Source: JBASTI01 sp964374025 (GTDB lineage: Bacteria > Patescibacteriota > Minisyncoccia > Spechtbacterales > HO2-43-30). Taken from it: 32,062 nucleotides of DNA. The notes under the pieces were generated by a model that ran no database searches, was not told where the DNA came from, and worked only from the letters and a program-made list of their open reading frames with translations. The position numbers were made by a program, and so were the translations under genes. Of the stretch, positions 1 to 7,759 are shown one piece after another; the stretch's first letter is position 1, and every line of letters begins with the position of its first letter. Location: assembly GCA_964374025.1 (NCBI GenBank), contig CAYJWU010000007.1:1-32062 (forward strand). The letters run 5' to 3'.

Positions 1-56
1 TTTCTACTTCCCGCTACCCTGAAGTTATCATTTCCGTGTTACAGGGTTTGAGGTTT

Positions 57-1622
57 TCATTTTCTAAACTTCTCCGTCGGCCAGAAGCCGAGGCGACGGC
101 CGAGCATAAGGCGGGTTTGAGCGTCAATCGCGGGAAAAGAGCCAAATACAATGAGGGTTACCGGCACCAAAAACCATTGAATTGCTATGAGGGCATATTT
201 CCATTTGCCATATTCTCGGGGCCTAGGAGGGAGAATCAATATGCTCAAAAATACCGACGACATAATGCCGAGCATCGCAATCGCAAGAAGCGTACGCGTT
301 ACTTTCGGCAAGCTATACGAAAGTATAGTCGTGTTGAAACTTTCTCCTCCTAAAACAAGCGGAAGCCAGCCAAGAACAAAGATTAAAATCGCGTGCGTGC
401 CCCAAGAGAAAAATCCTTCCGCGGTATAGAATCCATACTGCCACATAAGATTTTTGGGGATTTTTTTGTTTTTTAGAAATCCAAAAAGAAAATAAGCAAT
501 GTCCGCGGCTCCATACGCCCATCTTCTTTGCTGCTTATAGATATTTTTGAGCGACCCAAGCGTGGACCTTGCGACATTCGCGTCCATTGAAACGGGATAA
601 TAAAGAGATACCACCCTGTAATCCCCATCGTAATGCAGAAAACATTGCCAGAAAATTCGCGAATCTTCGGAGACAACATTTGGCTGCCAAAATCCGATGT
701 CAACGAGCGCCTTGAGCGGCATAGCGTGCGAAGAAAACGTAAGATGCTTCTCCGGCCTCTCCTGATTCATTGTGTGCCAAAAAGTGGAAGAAAACGCCAC
801 GACTCTGGAAATCGCGGGGGCTTCCCAGATATTGTTTATAAAAAGCGGGATTGGCTGGAAACTGGAACGAAGGGGCTTTTCGCAAGTTAAATAATTATAT
901 GCGAGACAGCTAAAATAATGAGGGAAAACTACAGTGTCCGCGTCAAGCGAAGAAACAATAACATTCTCATACGGGATAATCTTGGGGTCTATAAAATTAT
1001 CTTTTATCCATAGCCCGGCAAAGCGCTCATTTGATCCCTTGCCCGGCATTTCGCCCGGAAGATTTGCGGGATGCAAAGTTACGTAAAAATTCGGCAACTC
1101 TCCCCTAAAATCCGAAAGCAATTTTTGCGATATCACTTCGCCACTCCTGCCCGCGGACGCTTCTTGCGCAAGCACAACGACCATCCTTTCTTTTGGCCAA
1201 TGAGATTTTGCTATTGCTTCAATGGCCGGACGCACCACATCATAGGGTTCTTTGTACATCGGTAGGATGACAAGATGCCAGAGGTCATTATGACTAACCC
1301 CCACCTCACCCCCCTCGGTCCCCCCTCTCCTTACTAAGGAGAGGGGGGAAGGGGGTGAGGTAGTAAGCAGTCGCGGCGGCAACGCCTTGACCTCCGCCAG
1401 CCAATCTCGTTTCATATATTCTTTCATCCTTTTATACGCGGATCTTGTGTGTATGGAAAAGTACGCTATCTTAAAAATCCAATACAGATCAAAGGCAAGT
1501 ATAAAAAACGCCACAAAAACCGGATTTGACCACGAAAGAAAAAACGCCAGCGCAAAAGTACCCCAAATAAAAATACCGGGGAGCATTTCGAAAAATCTAT
1601 AGAGCGCGCGGTCCTTTTGCAT
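57..1622 (-). CDS. Family 2 processive glycosyltransferase, multi-pass membrane protein
   Basis: Membrane glycosyltransferase of the GT2 (cellulose/hyaluronan synthase-like) type, probably making an envelope polysaccharide or glycolipid from a nucleotide sugar. An N-terminal pair of membrane segments (first about 60 residues) is followed by the cytosolic GT-A domain: an LPMYKEP strand start, a DAD metal-binding motif (SSLDADTVVF), the acceptor motif SEDSR and the QQRRW motif typical of processive enzymes. Three to four membrane helices follow. I chose the start at 1622 (MQKDRALYRFF). The reading frame is open back to 1691, but a minus-strand promoter (TTGCAA at 1654-1659, TTAAAT at 1632-1637) lies just upstream of 1622, giving a near-leaderless mRNA with no Shine-Dalgarno. 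About residues 82-105 are a low-complexity insertion encoded by a palindromic repeat (1296-1366) absent from typical GT2 domains. The family call is firm; the sugar is unknown. Confidence 0.88.
   Translation of the reverse strand: MQKDRALYRFFEMLPGIFIWGTFALAFFLSWSNPVFVAFFILAFDLYWIFKIAYFSIHTRSAYKRMKEYMKRDWLAEVKALPPRLLTTSPPSPLSLVRRGGTEGGEVGVSHNDLWHLVILPMYKEPYDVVRPAIEAIAKSHWPKERMVVVLAQEASAGRSGEVISQKLLSDFRGELPNFYVTLHPANLPGEMPGKGSNERFAGLWIKDNFIDPKIIPYENVIVSSLDADTVVFPHYFSCLAYNYLTCEKPLRSSFQPIPLFINNIWEAPAISRVVAFSSTFWHTMNQERPEKHLTFSSHAMPLKALVDIGFWQPNVVSEDSRIFWQCFLHYDGDYRVVSLYYPVSMDANVARSTLGSLKNIYKQQRRWAYGAADIAYFLFGFLKNKKIPKNLMWQYGFYTAEGFFSWGTHAILIFVLGWLPLVLGGESFNTTILSYSLPKVTRTLLAIAMLGIMSSVFLSILILPPRPREYGKWKYALIAIQWFLVPVTLIVFGSFPAIDAQTRLMLGRRLGFWPTEKFRK
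1296..1366. repeat. Palindromic repeat inserted in frame in the glycosyltransferase
   Basis: Nested inverted repeat. The inner perfect arms are C6-TCTCCTTA and TAAGGAGA-G6 (1320-1348); the outer arms are CCTCACCCCC (1304-1313) and GGGGGTGAGG (1351-1360). Translated on the minus strand it gives the proline/glycine-rich run TTSPPSPLSLVRRGG. A related element with the same TAGTAAGG/AGGAGGGG signature sits in argS at 13596-13642 and gives TTTPPAPLLRKEGG. The two share orientation relative to the coding strand and reading frame. Confidence 0.85.
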
Positions 1623-1631
1623 AACCAAACT

Positions 1632-1659
1632 ATTTAACCACATAATAGATAAATTGCAA
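1632..1659 (-). promoter_or_regulatory. Promoter of the glycosyltransferase gene
   Basis: On the minus strand, TTGCAA (1654-1659) and TTAAAT (1632-1637) are separated by 16 bp. The expected transcription start lies within a few bases of the ATG at 1620-1622. It is back-to-back with the plus-strand promoter at 1663. Confidence 0.4.
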
Positions 1660-1662
1660 CAC

Positions 1663-1690
1663 TTGACAGCATTTATCGTAAAAAGATACA
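1663..1690 (+). promoter_or_regulatory. Promoter of the PrkA/YeaH/SpoVR cluster
   Basis: Perfect -35 TTGACA (1663-1668), then a 16-bp spacer and a -10-like GATACA (1685-1690). This predicts a transcript starting near 1697, right before the leader hairpins. The -10 is weak, consistent with a regulated promoter. Confidence 0.5.
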
Positions 1691-1696
1691 AAGTGT

Positions 1697-1836
1697 AGAA
1701 GATGTAAAAAGCATCTTCCCTATGGACTTATAGAAAGGAAAGGGCAAATCAGAGTTTCTCTGATTTTCGACTCTATCCCTAATAAGGATTAGACAGAAAA
1801 TTTAAGGAGGAAAATTGATTTGCCCTTTTTGTTTTA
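1697..1836 (+). promoter_or_regulatory. Structured 5' leader with competing stems (attenuator-like)
   Basis: Three helices are visible. (i) GAAGATG (1698-1704) pairs with CATCTTC (1712-1718). (ii) AAATCAGAG (1746-1754) pairs with CTCTGATTT (1758-1766) around a 3-nt loop. (iii) AAGGGCAAATC (1740-1750) pairs with GATTTGCCCTT (1817-1827), followed by TTTGTTTT, a terminator-like end. Stems (ii) and (iii) both use 1746-1750, so they are mutually exclusive, the layout of an attenuator or riboswitch expression platform. A Shine-Dalgarno-like AAGGAGG (1804-1810) is enclosed. No known riboswitch class is recognised; the switching role is inference. Confidence 0.5.
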
Positions 1837-1897
1837 TGCAAAAAGAGGCGCGCTTGAAAAAGCACTGTTCTTTAAACAATTTGATGGGAGGTGCGCA

Positions 1898-2338
1898 ATG
1901 CCCGCATTTGACGAACTTATAGCTAATGCCGCTTCTCGGTTTGGGAGAGAAAATCTGACAAGCTTTATGGAATCATTTTCCTATGAGTTGGCTCAAGCTG
2001 GCGAAGTATCTGAAAAAGACAAGGAATTCGTTAGGGAATTTGAAAAAGTTCATACTGCGCTCGTGCGAGTTGAAGAAAAGACACGGCAATTAGAAGCATG
2101 CGCAGGCAACGCCGAAGCCTCTGACGTAAAAGACGCCAAAGAACGGCTGCATGAGTTGCATTGTTCCCTTGACCGTCTTCAAACCGCCGCGCTCCGCAAC
2201 CCCTCACTTCAGTCATTTGCCAAAAAGGTAGCGCACCACGCGCGTGAAAAAAGCGAAAAACTAGAAACCTTGGCGCAAGAAGGTCCTGATGCCGAACTCG
2301 ACGAACTCTACGAACAATTTAAGAATCTGAATCAGTAG
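1898..2338 (+). CDS. Hypothetical helical protein, first gene of the PrkA/SpoVR cluster
   Basis: 146 aa, starting MPAFDELIANAASRF. I do not recognise the family. The frame is open upstream to a TTG at 1820, but the ATG at 1898 has a strong Shine-Dalgarno (GGGAGGT, 6 nt away), and the upstream part lies in the structured leader. The sequence is highly charged and almost entirely helix-forming, with heptad-like runs over roughly residues 40-80 and 85-140, suggesting a coiled-coil or helical bundle. There is no signal peptide or membrane segment. Its stop codon overlaps the Shine-Dalgarno of the next gene (prkA-like, start 2350), so the two are almost certainly co-translated. By position it may be an adaptor or regulator of the kinase cluster; that is inference. 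Confidence 0.8.
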   Translation: MPAFDELIANAASRFGRENLTSFMESFSYELAQAGEVSEKDKEFVREFEKVHTALVRVEEKTRQLEACAGNAEASDVKDAKERLHELHCSLDRLQTAALRNPSLQSFAKKVAHHAREKSEKLETLAQEGPDAELDELYEQFKNLNQ

Positions 2339-2349
2339 GAGGATATGAC

Positions 2350-4407
2350 ATGGAAATTCGCGAAGATCAAGGGCTTGGTTTTCATCTCAAAGCGGTTCTT
2401 GCGGGTGAGCGAAAATTTGAGAGCGCCGCGCGCAGTGTTACACGCATGATTCTGGAAAAGGGCGTAGATAAGATTGCCCGCTCCGGCCAAACTGCATATG
2501 ATTTTAGGTTTTTCCGCCAAGGACAAAAACACATAGTTGGGTGGTTTGAAGAAATAAGCGAATTGGTTAACTTTATTAAAGACGCATCCGAAGGTGGGCC
2601 ATCCAAGGAGCTTGCTCTTGTTTTTGTTGGCGAACCCGGAAACGGCAAGACATTTATTATGGAATACATCTGTAGTAAATACCGCCAATTCATCGGTAGA
2701 AAGGAAAACAGAAGGTTTACTTTCAACTTCGTCAATATGGACGAGTTTGGAAAATACGGAAATATTAGGGTGATGCAATCGCAAACCTTTGAAGACCCTG
2801 TTCTGCTTGCGATGAATCTCTTTGAGTCGCGAGACGAAAGCAGCGAGTACTTGGCGAAGGCCGGCTTTTCAGATACCGCGGTTGAGGGGCTGTACGAAGA
2901 CTATCGGTCGCTCGGAGCATGTACTTCATACATCTGGAGTGACATGCGCGATCACTATAATGGCGACATTGAAAAGATGCTTGCGCATATTCAACTTGTT
3001 CCCGTTCCGCTAGACGAGAACCTTGGAACTGTTGCCGGCAAATACTCCGCGGGGGACAAAATTACTTCCTCGGCCGTGGATCTTAGAGGCGATGAAGATG
3101 TCTGGCGCGGCATCCAGCTTACAGACACGTCAAACCCTTATAGATTCGACGTGCGCCTGGGCGCTCTTGCCCGCGTGGGCGGCGGCGGCATACATTTTGC
3201 CGATGAAATCTTTAAGAACAAGCCGGACCTCCTGCATATCTACCTTCAGGCAATACAAAACCGGACTATCGAGCTCAAGGGCTATCGCTGGCCCGTGGAT
3301 ACCCTCATCATCGCTACGAGCAACAACGCCGAGTATAACCGCTTTATCTCCGAAAAAGAACAAGCGCCCATGAAAGACCGCTGCAGCATTGTCTACGTTT
3401 CGCATAACACCGATTACAAGCTCCAGAGGCAGCTTACAACCTATGTGCTTGGCACAAGGAAAAGGACCACCATCGAGGGCGAGCCGCTGCACTTCGATCC
3501 CAATTTGAACTATGCCCTTTCGGTAGGTATGACCTTAACCCGCCTGCCTCGTAGCTTAAAACTCACGCCGGTTGAAATGATGAAGCTTGAAGCCGGGGAA
3601 ACCGCCGGAGAAAAACACATCAAAACCCTTATTGAAATCAAAAAACAGCTCAACTCAAACCAAGATGTCACCACGCGCTGGGGGCAAAAAGGCATAGGGC
3701 ACCGCGGCCTTGGCAGAACTTTGGACACTATGCTTGCCATGCCCGAGACGCATGAGGGCAAATGCCTCTTTGCGCTGGATTGCTTTAGGGCAATTGAGCA
3801 GGAAACTCTTGACATGGTCAGCGAGTCAATGGACCGGGACAAGTTTTCAAAGGACCTGGCGGAGGCGCGCAAACTCTACCGACGCGAGATAAAAACTTCG
3901 ATCTTCAACGCTTTCCGTGACGATCCTGACGCCATTCGCAAAGATGTGATGGCGTATGTCAATATGATCATAGGTATCGGCGATGAAAGGGTAGGGCCCG
4001 ACAAAACTTGGCGGTATAGGGATCCCCAGACCGGAGAGCTTAAACCGATAAAATTGGATGACCGATTTATTAAGAGCGTTGAGTCCCGACTTGGCTTTAA
4101 TAGCGAAGAGACCCGGGAAAGCCACCGCACTACCATCCGAAAAATCTACGGCCAAAGAATCGCGACTGACCCAAATTACGACTTCATGGATAACGAAAGC
4201 TTGGTCAGAGCGGTAACCGATGTGCGGCTGGAGTCCGATGTTGCGGGAGCCGCAAGCTTGGTTGGGGCCCTCTCAAACACAACCAACGATGAAAATATGC
4301 AGATTCGTAACCGCATGATTGATACGATGCTCAACAAACTCGGCTATTGCAAAACCTGTGCCCAGAAAACGATTGAATACTTCATTGAAAAAGTAGACGA
4401 GAGCTAA
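2350..4407 (+). CDS. prkA: PrkA-type serine protein kinase, AAA+ (copy 1)
   Basis: 685 aa. PrkA proteins (E. coli YeaG, Bacillus PrkA) are AAA+ proteins reported to have serine kinase activity, acting with YeaH and SpoVR in stress or sporulation. Walker A is GEPGNGKT (residues 94-101). The Walker B region GGGGIHFADE (277-286) leads into the PrkA signature KPDLLHIYLQAIQNRTIEL. A sensor-1-like LIIATSNNAEYNRF and MKDRCSIVYV follow. The C-terminal half, about residues 400-685, is the PrkA helical domain. The length is close to YeaG (about 644 aa). The start has Shine-Dalgarno GGAGG overlapping the upstream stop. yeaH- and spoVR-like genes follow in the same orientation, which strongly supports the call. 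Whether it phosphorylates a substrate here cannot be read from sequence. Confidence 0.9.
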   Translation: MEIREDQGLGFHLKAVLAGERKFESAARSVTRMILEKGVDKIARSGQTAYDFRFFRQGQKHIVGWFEEISELVNFIKDASEGGPSKELALVFVGEPGNGKTFIMEYICSKYRQFIGRKENRRFTFNFVNMDEFGKYGNIRVMQSQTFEDPVLLAMNLFESRDESSEYLAKAGFSDTAVEGLYEDYRSLGACTSYIWSDMRDHYNGDIEKMLAHIQLVPVPLDENLGTVAGKYSAGDKITSSAVDLRGDEDVWRGIQLTDTSNPYRFDVRLGALARVGGGGIHFADEIFKNKPDLLHIYLQAIQNRTIELKGYRWPVDTLIIATSNNAEYNRFISEKEQAPMKDRCSIVYVSHNTDYKLQRQLTTYVLGTRKRTTIEGEPLHFDPNLNYALSVGMTLTRLPRSLKLTPVEMMKLEAGETAGEKHIKTLIEIKKQLNSNQDVTTRWGQKGIGHRGLGRTLDTMLAMPETHEGKCLFALDCFRAIEQETLDMVSESMDRDKFSKDLAEARKLYRREIKTSIFNAFRDDPDAIRKDVMAYVNMIIGIGDERVGPDKTWRYRDPQTGELKPIKLDDRFIKSVESRLGFNSEETRESHRTTIRKIYGQRIATDPNYDFMDNESLVRAVTDVRLESDVAGAASLVGALSNTTNDENMQIRNRMIDTMLNKLGYCKTCAQKTIEYFIEKVDES

Positions 4408-4524
4408 AAACATACCCCTCCCTTGAGGAGGGGTTTATTTCCAAGGAAGGATGCATATCATGCTTCCTTGGAAATGAGCGTAACAGCTCATATTGTACTT
4501 TGAAATCACCGGAAAGGAGAAGAA
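4408..4524 (+). terminator. Intercistronic terminator plus two hairpins between prkA and yeaH
   Basis: ACCCCTCC (4414-4421) and GGAGGGGT (4427-4434) form an 8-bp stem followed by TTATTT, an intrinsic terminator. A 12-bp stem follows, TTTCCAAGGAAG (4438-4449) with CTTCCTTGGAAA (4463-4474), then ATGAGC (4474-4479) with GCTCAT (4486-4491). The next gene has its own Shine-Dalgarno (AAAGGAG). This should lower expression of the downstream genes or stabilise processed ends. Confidence 0.75.
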
Positions 4525-5883
4525 ATGATGGAAGGCAAACATATAACCGAACTTGATAAACTGGGCATGCAGATTGCGGCAAAAGAAATGATTAAAAAAG
4601 GGCTCGGATTGTCCAGATTTTTACGCGAACAAAAACTCTTCGGCAAGACTTCATCGCTTGAATCTATTGAAGATCTGGTAAAACGCGATAAGGAAAGAGA
4701 ACAGGACGGCTTCCCAAGAAGAATAAAATGGCGAAGAGTGCTCGCTGCCCCGGGGAAAGTGCTTAGCATCCCCTATGTCGTGGAAGAACATTTGATGCAC
4801 TCCGAATTTGAACCTAAAAACATAACAAATCTTCAATTGCCGTCTGCCCAATACCCGGCTCAAAACCAGCCGGACATCGGAGAATCTCCCGGACACGGCG
4901 ATGGCGAAGTTGGGGATGTGATAGGAGAAATACCTATCCGCGATATCGGCTCCGGAGATGGAGACGAGGACGGGGACGGCGATCAGCCCGGCAGTCCGGG
5001 CGCCGGCGATGACGATGCGGAACACTTTGAAGAAGAGGCTTACGAAACCGGCAAAAGACTTATGGAGCAGCTTAAGCTCCCTAATCTTCGAGACAAGCAG
5101 AAAAAGGTTGTCACAGAAGAATATACCTACGATCTGACCGACCGACACAAGGGTTCGGGGCAGGTTTTGGATAAAAACCAAACGAAGCGCAACATCTTAA
5201 AGACAAACCTTGCTATTGGCCGGCTTGATAAAGACAACCCCGACATAACAAACATGATCGTCCGGCCGCAAGATAAGGAATACCGGGTTTTTCACAAAGA
5301 AAGAGTCTGGCGGGCGCAGGCAGTGGTCTTTTTTGTACGGGACTGCTCCGGGTCAATGTGGGGAGAACCAACGAGAGCCCTCGTCAGCCAGCATCTGCTG
5401 ATTTACGCCTGGCTTTTGGTGCAGTACGAAAAGCTGGTGATTCCCCGATTCATCGTGCATGACCATGCCGCGCAGGAAGTTTCGGCAAGGCAGTACTTCT
5501 ACTTCAACTCCGGGGGCGGAACATACATTCCCTCGGCATACAAGAAGGTAAACGAAATAGTTGATGGCGAAAACCTCGCGAGTCAGTACAACATTTATCT
5601 TTTCCAAGGCACAGACGGCGATGACGGCGATGACGGCACAGAGGCAATTCCGGAAATCAAAAAGATTTTAACCTATACGAGCCGCATGGGCGTAACGCTT
5701 TTCAAGCACCCTTACTACATAAGTCAGAATATAAAGACCATATTTGAAGAGTACGTAGAAAGGGGCGAGATTCTTCGCATGCGCGATGTCTTCCGCATGC
5801 ATATTATGCCAAATAACTACTGGAGCAGGATAACCGACGAAATGAACATTGAAGCCATCAAAATCCTCATTGCGCAGGACTAG
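4525..5883 (+). CDS. yeaH: YeaH/DUF444 family von Willebrand A protein
   Basis: 452 aa, against about 427 in E. coli YeaH. DUF444 proteins are encoded with PrkA and SpoVR and carry a C-terminal von Willebrand factor A (MIDAS) domain. The N-terminus (1-140) is basic. Residues about 145-180 are an acidic Gly/Asp-rich linker. The VWA domain begins near residue 265, with MIDAS motif DCSGSM at 273-278, then a GGGTYIPSA segment and an aspartate-rich QGTDGDDGDDG. Two adjacent ATGs (4525, 4528) follow Shine-Dalgarno AAAGGAG; the first is used here. It lies 12 nt upstream of spoVR. It probably bridges the kinase and SpoVR through metal-dependent binding, by analogy with other MoxR/VWA pairs; this is inferred. 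Confidence 0.9.
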   Translation: MMEGKHITELDKLGMQIAAKEMIKKGLGLSRFLREQKLFGKTSSLESIEDLVKRDKEREQDGFPRRIKWRRVLAAPGKVLSIPYVVEEHLMHSEFEPKNITNLQLPSAQYPAQNQPDIGESPGHGDGEVGDVIGEIPIRDIGSGDGDEDGDGDQPGSPGAGDDDAEHFEEEAYETGKRLMEQLKLPNLRDKQKKVVTEEYTYDLTDRHKGSGQVLDKNQTKRNILKTNLAIGRLDKDNPDITNMIVRPQDKEYRVFHKERVWRAQAVVFFVRDCSGSMWGEPTRALVSQHLLIYAWLLVQYEKLVIPRFIVHDHAAQEVSARQYFYFNSGGGTYIPSAYKKVNEIVDGENLASQYNIYLFQGTDGDDGDDGTEAIPEIKKILTYTSRMGVTLFKHPYYISQNIKTIFEEYVERGEILRMRDVFRMHIMPNNYWSRITDEMNIEAIKILIAQD

Positions 5884-5895
5884 CGGGAGAAAGAG

Positions 5896-7620
5896 ATGAA
5901 GATATTAGATCAGAAAGCAAAAGCTGAGATGGAACAATGCAAGCGTCGGGCAAGAGACGCCGGCCTCAAGTTTCAGGACAATACCCTTGAATACATCGTC
6001 ACCAATCAGGACATGCTTGAGCTTAGCCCCAAGGTTATGATTCCCAGTCTATACGACTACTGGGTACATGATATTGAGGTGGTACAGAATAAGTGGATGT
6101 ACGACGCTGTCCCTCACAATCCCTACGAGACCGTCATCAACACAAGGCCTCCGATCTCATTCTATAATCAGGACAACGCCGACTGGTTTAATGTCATGAT
6201 TTTCTATCATGTCTTGGGCCATATTCATCTCTTTCAAAACAATGTTTTCTTCAGAAAAACCTGGGACGACGACTTTTACGGCAGTGCGCTTGCGGATAAA
6301 CGGCTAATCAACTACATCCGCGAGGAACTGGGCGCCAAAAAACGCTGGGTTGATTATGTCATTGAGTTTGCCCTCGCAATAGACAATTTGGTTGGCTACC
6401 ACAAGGAATTGCAAGAAGGCGATAAGCAAGACAAGCCGGAAGTCTTCGGTTTCTTTTCTGAAAAGCTAGACTTCTACTTTGGACAATTCCTCAAGGAAAG
6501 ATACGACGCAAAAAGCATTGAGCCAAAATTCTATTATGACGAAATAGATCGGTACAACCGTTTTGTGAGGGAGCGCGGAGAACAGGAAGGCGAACGCGCT
6601 TTCTTTGAAGACAATTTCTTCCGCGGCCGCTTTCCGGAGTTCAGCGAAACTTTCCGAAAGTGGAAAGAAAAACGGAAGGCGCAACCCAAAGATCTTTTCG
6701 AGCACATACTGGAGCATTCCGAATTCCTCCAAAAAGAAGAAAATAGATGGATGAAGGATGTTATCGGGGTCATCCGAAGAACTTCGCTCTATTTTCAGCC
6801 CCAGTTCAGGACGAAAATTCTTCATGAGGGCTGGGCAAGTCTCTGGCATGAACGACTGTATCTGGCCGACGAAAGGATGAGCACACACGAAGTGGATTAT
6901 TCCAAAGTAAACGCTGGGGTAGTCTCTATCCCTAGGTTCGGTATCAATCCATACGCATCCGGCAAACTGCTTCTTGAGTTTATTGAGGATCTCGCGAGAA
7001 AAGGTAAACTTTCCCGCGAGTACCAACTGCTTCAGGGCATACAAGAACGAAAAGATTACGACAAAAACTGCGGGGAAGCGTACGGAAAAAAGGCGCTTTT
7101 TGAAGCGGGAAAATACTTAAACGACTATCTCCTCGTCAACTTTCTTTCGGATGAGGACTTTCAGGATTTTGTTGACGAAAACAAGCTCTGGATAGCCGGC
7201 GTTCGCCCAAGCCAGGCGCGCTGGGATATAGCCGAAATATACATTAAAAGCAAAAGCGGCAAAGAATACCGCGAACGCCTCAACAGAATGCTTTACCACC
7301 CGCCAAACATTGATTTTGGCGAACAAACAAAGGCAAAGGCACAAGACGGCGAACTGTATCTTGACCATATCTATGAAGGCAGATCGCTATATACGAGGTA
7401 CATCAAGACGGTTCTGATAGGCCTTGAGTTTTTCTGGGGGAAACGGGTTGCGCTGGAAACAACCGAGTATGAAGAGGTGCTGCCGGATAACTGGTGGGAG
7501 CGGTGGCAAAACCGATTTAATCCAAAGCATAGAAAAGTAAGGGTTCTTTATACCTGCGAAAACAAAAGGGTCGAAAGAACGATTCTTTCCCAAAGTCCGC
7601 AACAATACGATTATGACTAA
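5896..7620 (+). CDS. spoVR: SpoVR family protein
   Basis: 574 aa, compared with about 470-510 for typical SpoVR/YcgB. SpoVR is needed for spore cortex formation in Bacillus, and its homologue YcgB is a stress protein in E. coli; the biochemical role is unknown. The N-terminal half carries the family hallmarks: YDYWVHDIEVVQNKWMYDAVPHNPYE-type sequence near residues 50-75, and the histidine-rich FYHVLGHIHLFQNN near 110-123, followed by WDDDFYGSALAD. A HEGWASLWHERL segment (about 308-319) matches the conserved HEG-A core of the family. It starts 12 nt after yeaH with a GGGAGAAAGAG ribosome site. This bacterium shows no other sporulation gene here, so a stress role is more likely than sporulation. 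Confidence 0.92.
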   Translation: MKILDQKAKAEMEQCKRRARDAGLKFQDNTLEYIVTNQDMLELSPKVMIPSLYDYWVHDIEVVQNKWMYDAVPHNPYETVINTRPPISFYNQDNADWFNVMIFYHVLGHIHLFQNNVFFRKTWDDDFYGSALADKRLINYIREELGAKKRWVDYVIEFALAIDNLVGYHKELQEGDKQDKPEVFGFFSEKLDFYFGQFLKERYDAKSIEPKFYYDEIDRYNRFVRERGEQEGERAFFEDNFFRGRFPEFSETFRKWKEKRKAQPKDLFEHILEHSEFLQKEENRWMKDVIGVIRRTSLYFQPQFRTKILHEGWASLWHERLYLADERMSTHEVDYSKVNAGVVSIPRFGINPYASGKLLLEFIEDLARKGKLSREYQLLQGIQERKDYDKNCGEAYGKKALFEAGKYLNDYLLVNFLSDEDFQDFVDENKLWIAGVRPSQARWDIAEIYIKSKSGKEYRERLNRMLYHPPNIDFGEQTKAKAQDGELYLDHIYEGRSLYTRYIKTVLIGLEFFWGKRVALETTEYEEVLPDNWWERWQNRFNPKHRKVRVLYTCENKRVERTILSQSPQQYDYD

Positions 7621-7633
7621 CTGAACCTTTAAA

Positions 7634-7689
7634 AAGCCAGCCTTTTCTCCTTTCCTGTAAAAAGGATAAGCTGGCTCTTCTATTTTGCG
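7634..7689 (+). terminator. Terminator-like hairpin after spoVR
   Basis: AGCCAGC (7635-7641) pairs with GCTGGCT (7670-7676). An inner CCTTTT/AAAAGG stem extends it, and the tail CTTCTATTTT is U-rich. It separates spoVR from the second prkA-like gene. Confidence 0.7.
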
Positions 7690-7698
7690 CTTGAACAC

Positions 7699-7712
7699 TT
7701 TTGAGCTCAAAA
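7699..7712. promoter_or_regulatory. 14-bp perfect palindrome upstream of the second prkA-like gene
   Basis: TTTTGAGCTCAAAA is a perfect palindrome lying about 47 bp before the ATG at 7760. It could be an operator for a dimeric repressor or a short hairpin in the leader; no matching copy was seen elsewhere in the window. Confidence 0.3.
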
Positions 7713-7759
7713 TTGAGGCAATGCCCTTTAAAAATTTACGACATAGGAGAGAAAAGACA

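Noticed and set aside
1820..1897. N-terminal extension of the 146-aa protein from TTG
   Set aside because: The TTG lies inside the terminator-like helix of the leader, while the ATG at 1898 has a much better Shine-Dalgarno.
7685..7759. 25-codon N-terminal extension of the second PrkA-type protein
   Set aside because: It begins in the tail of the spoVR terminator without a ribosome site; the ATG at 7760 has one.
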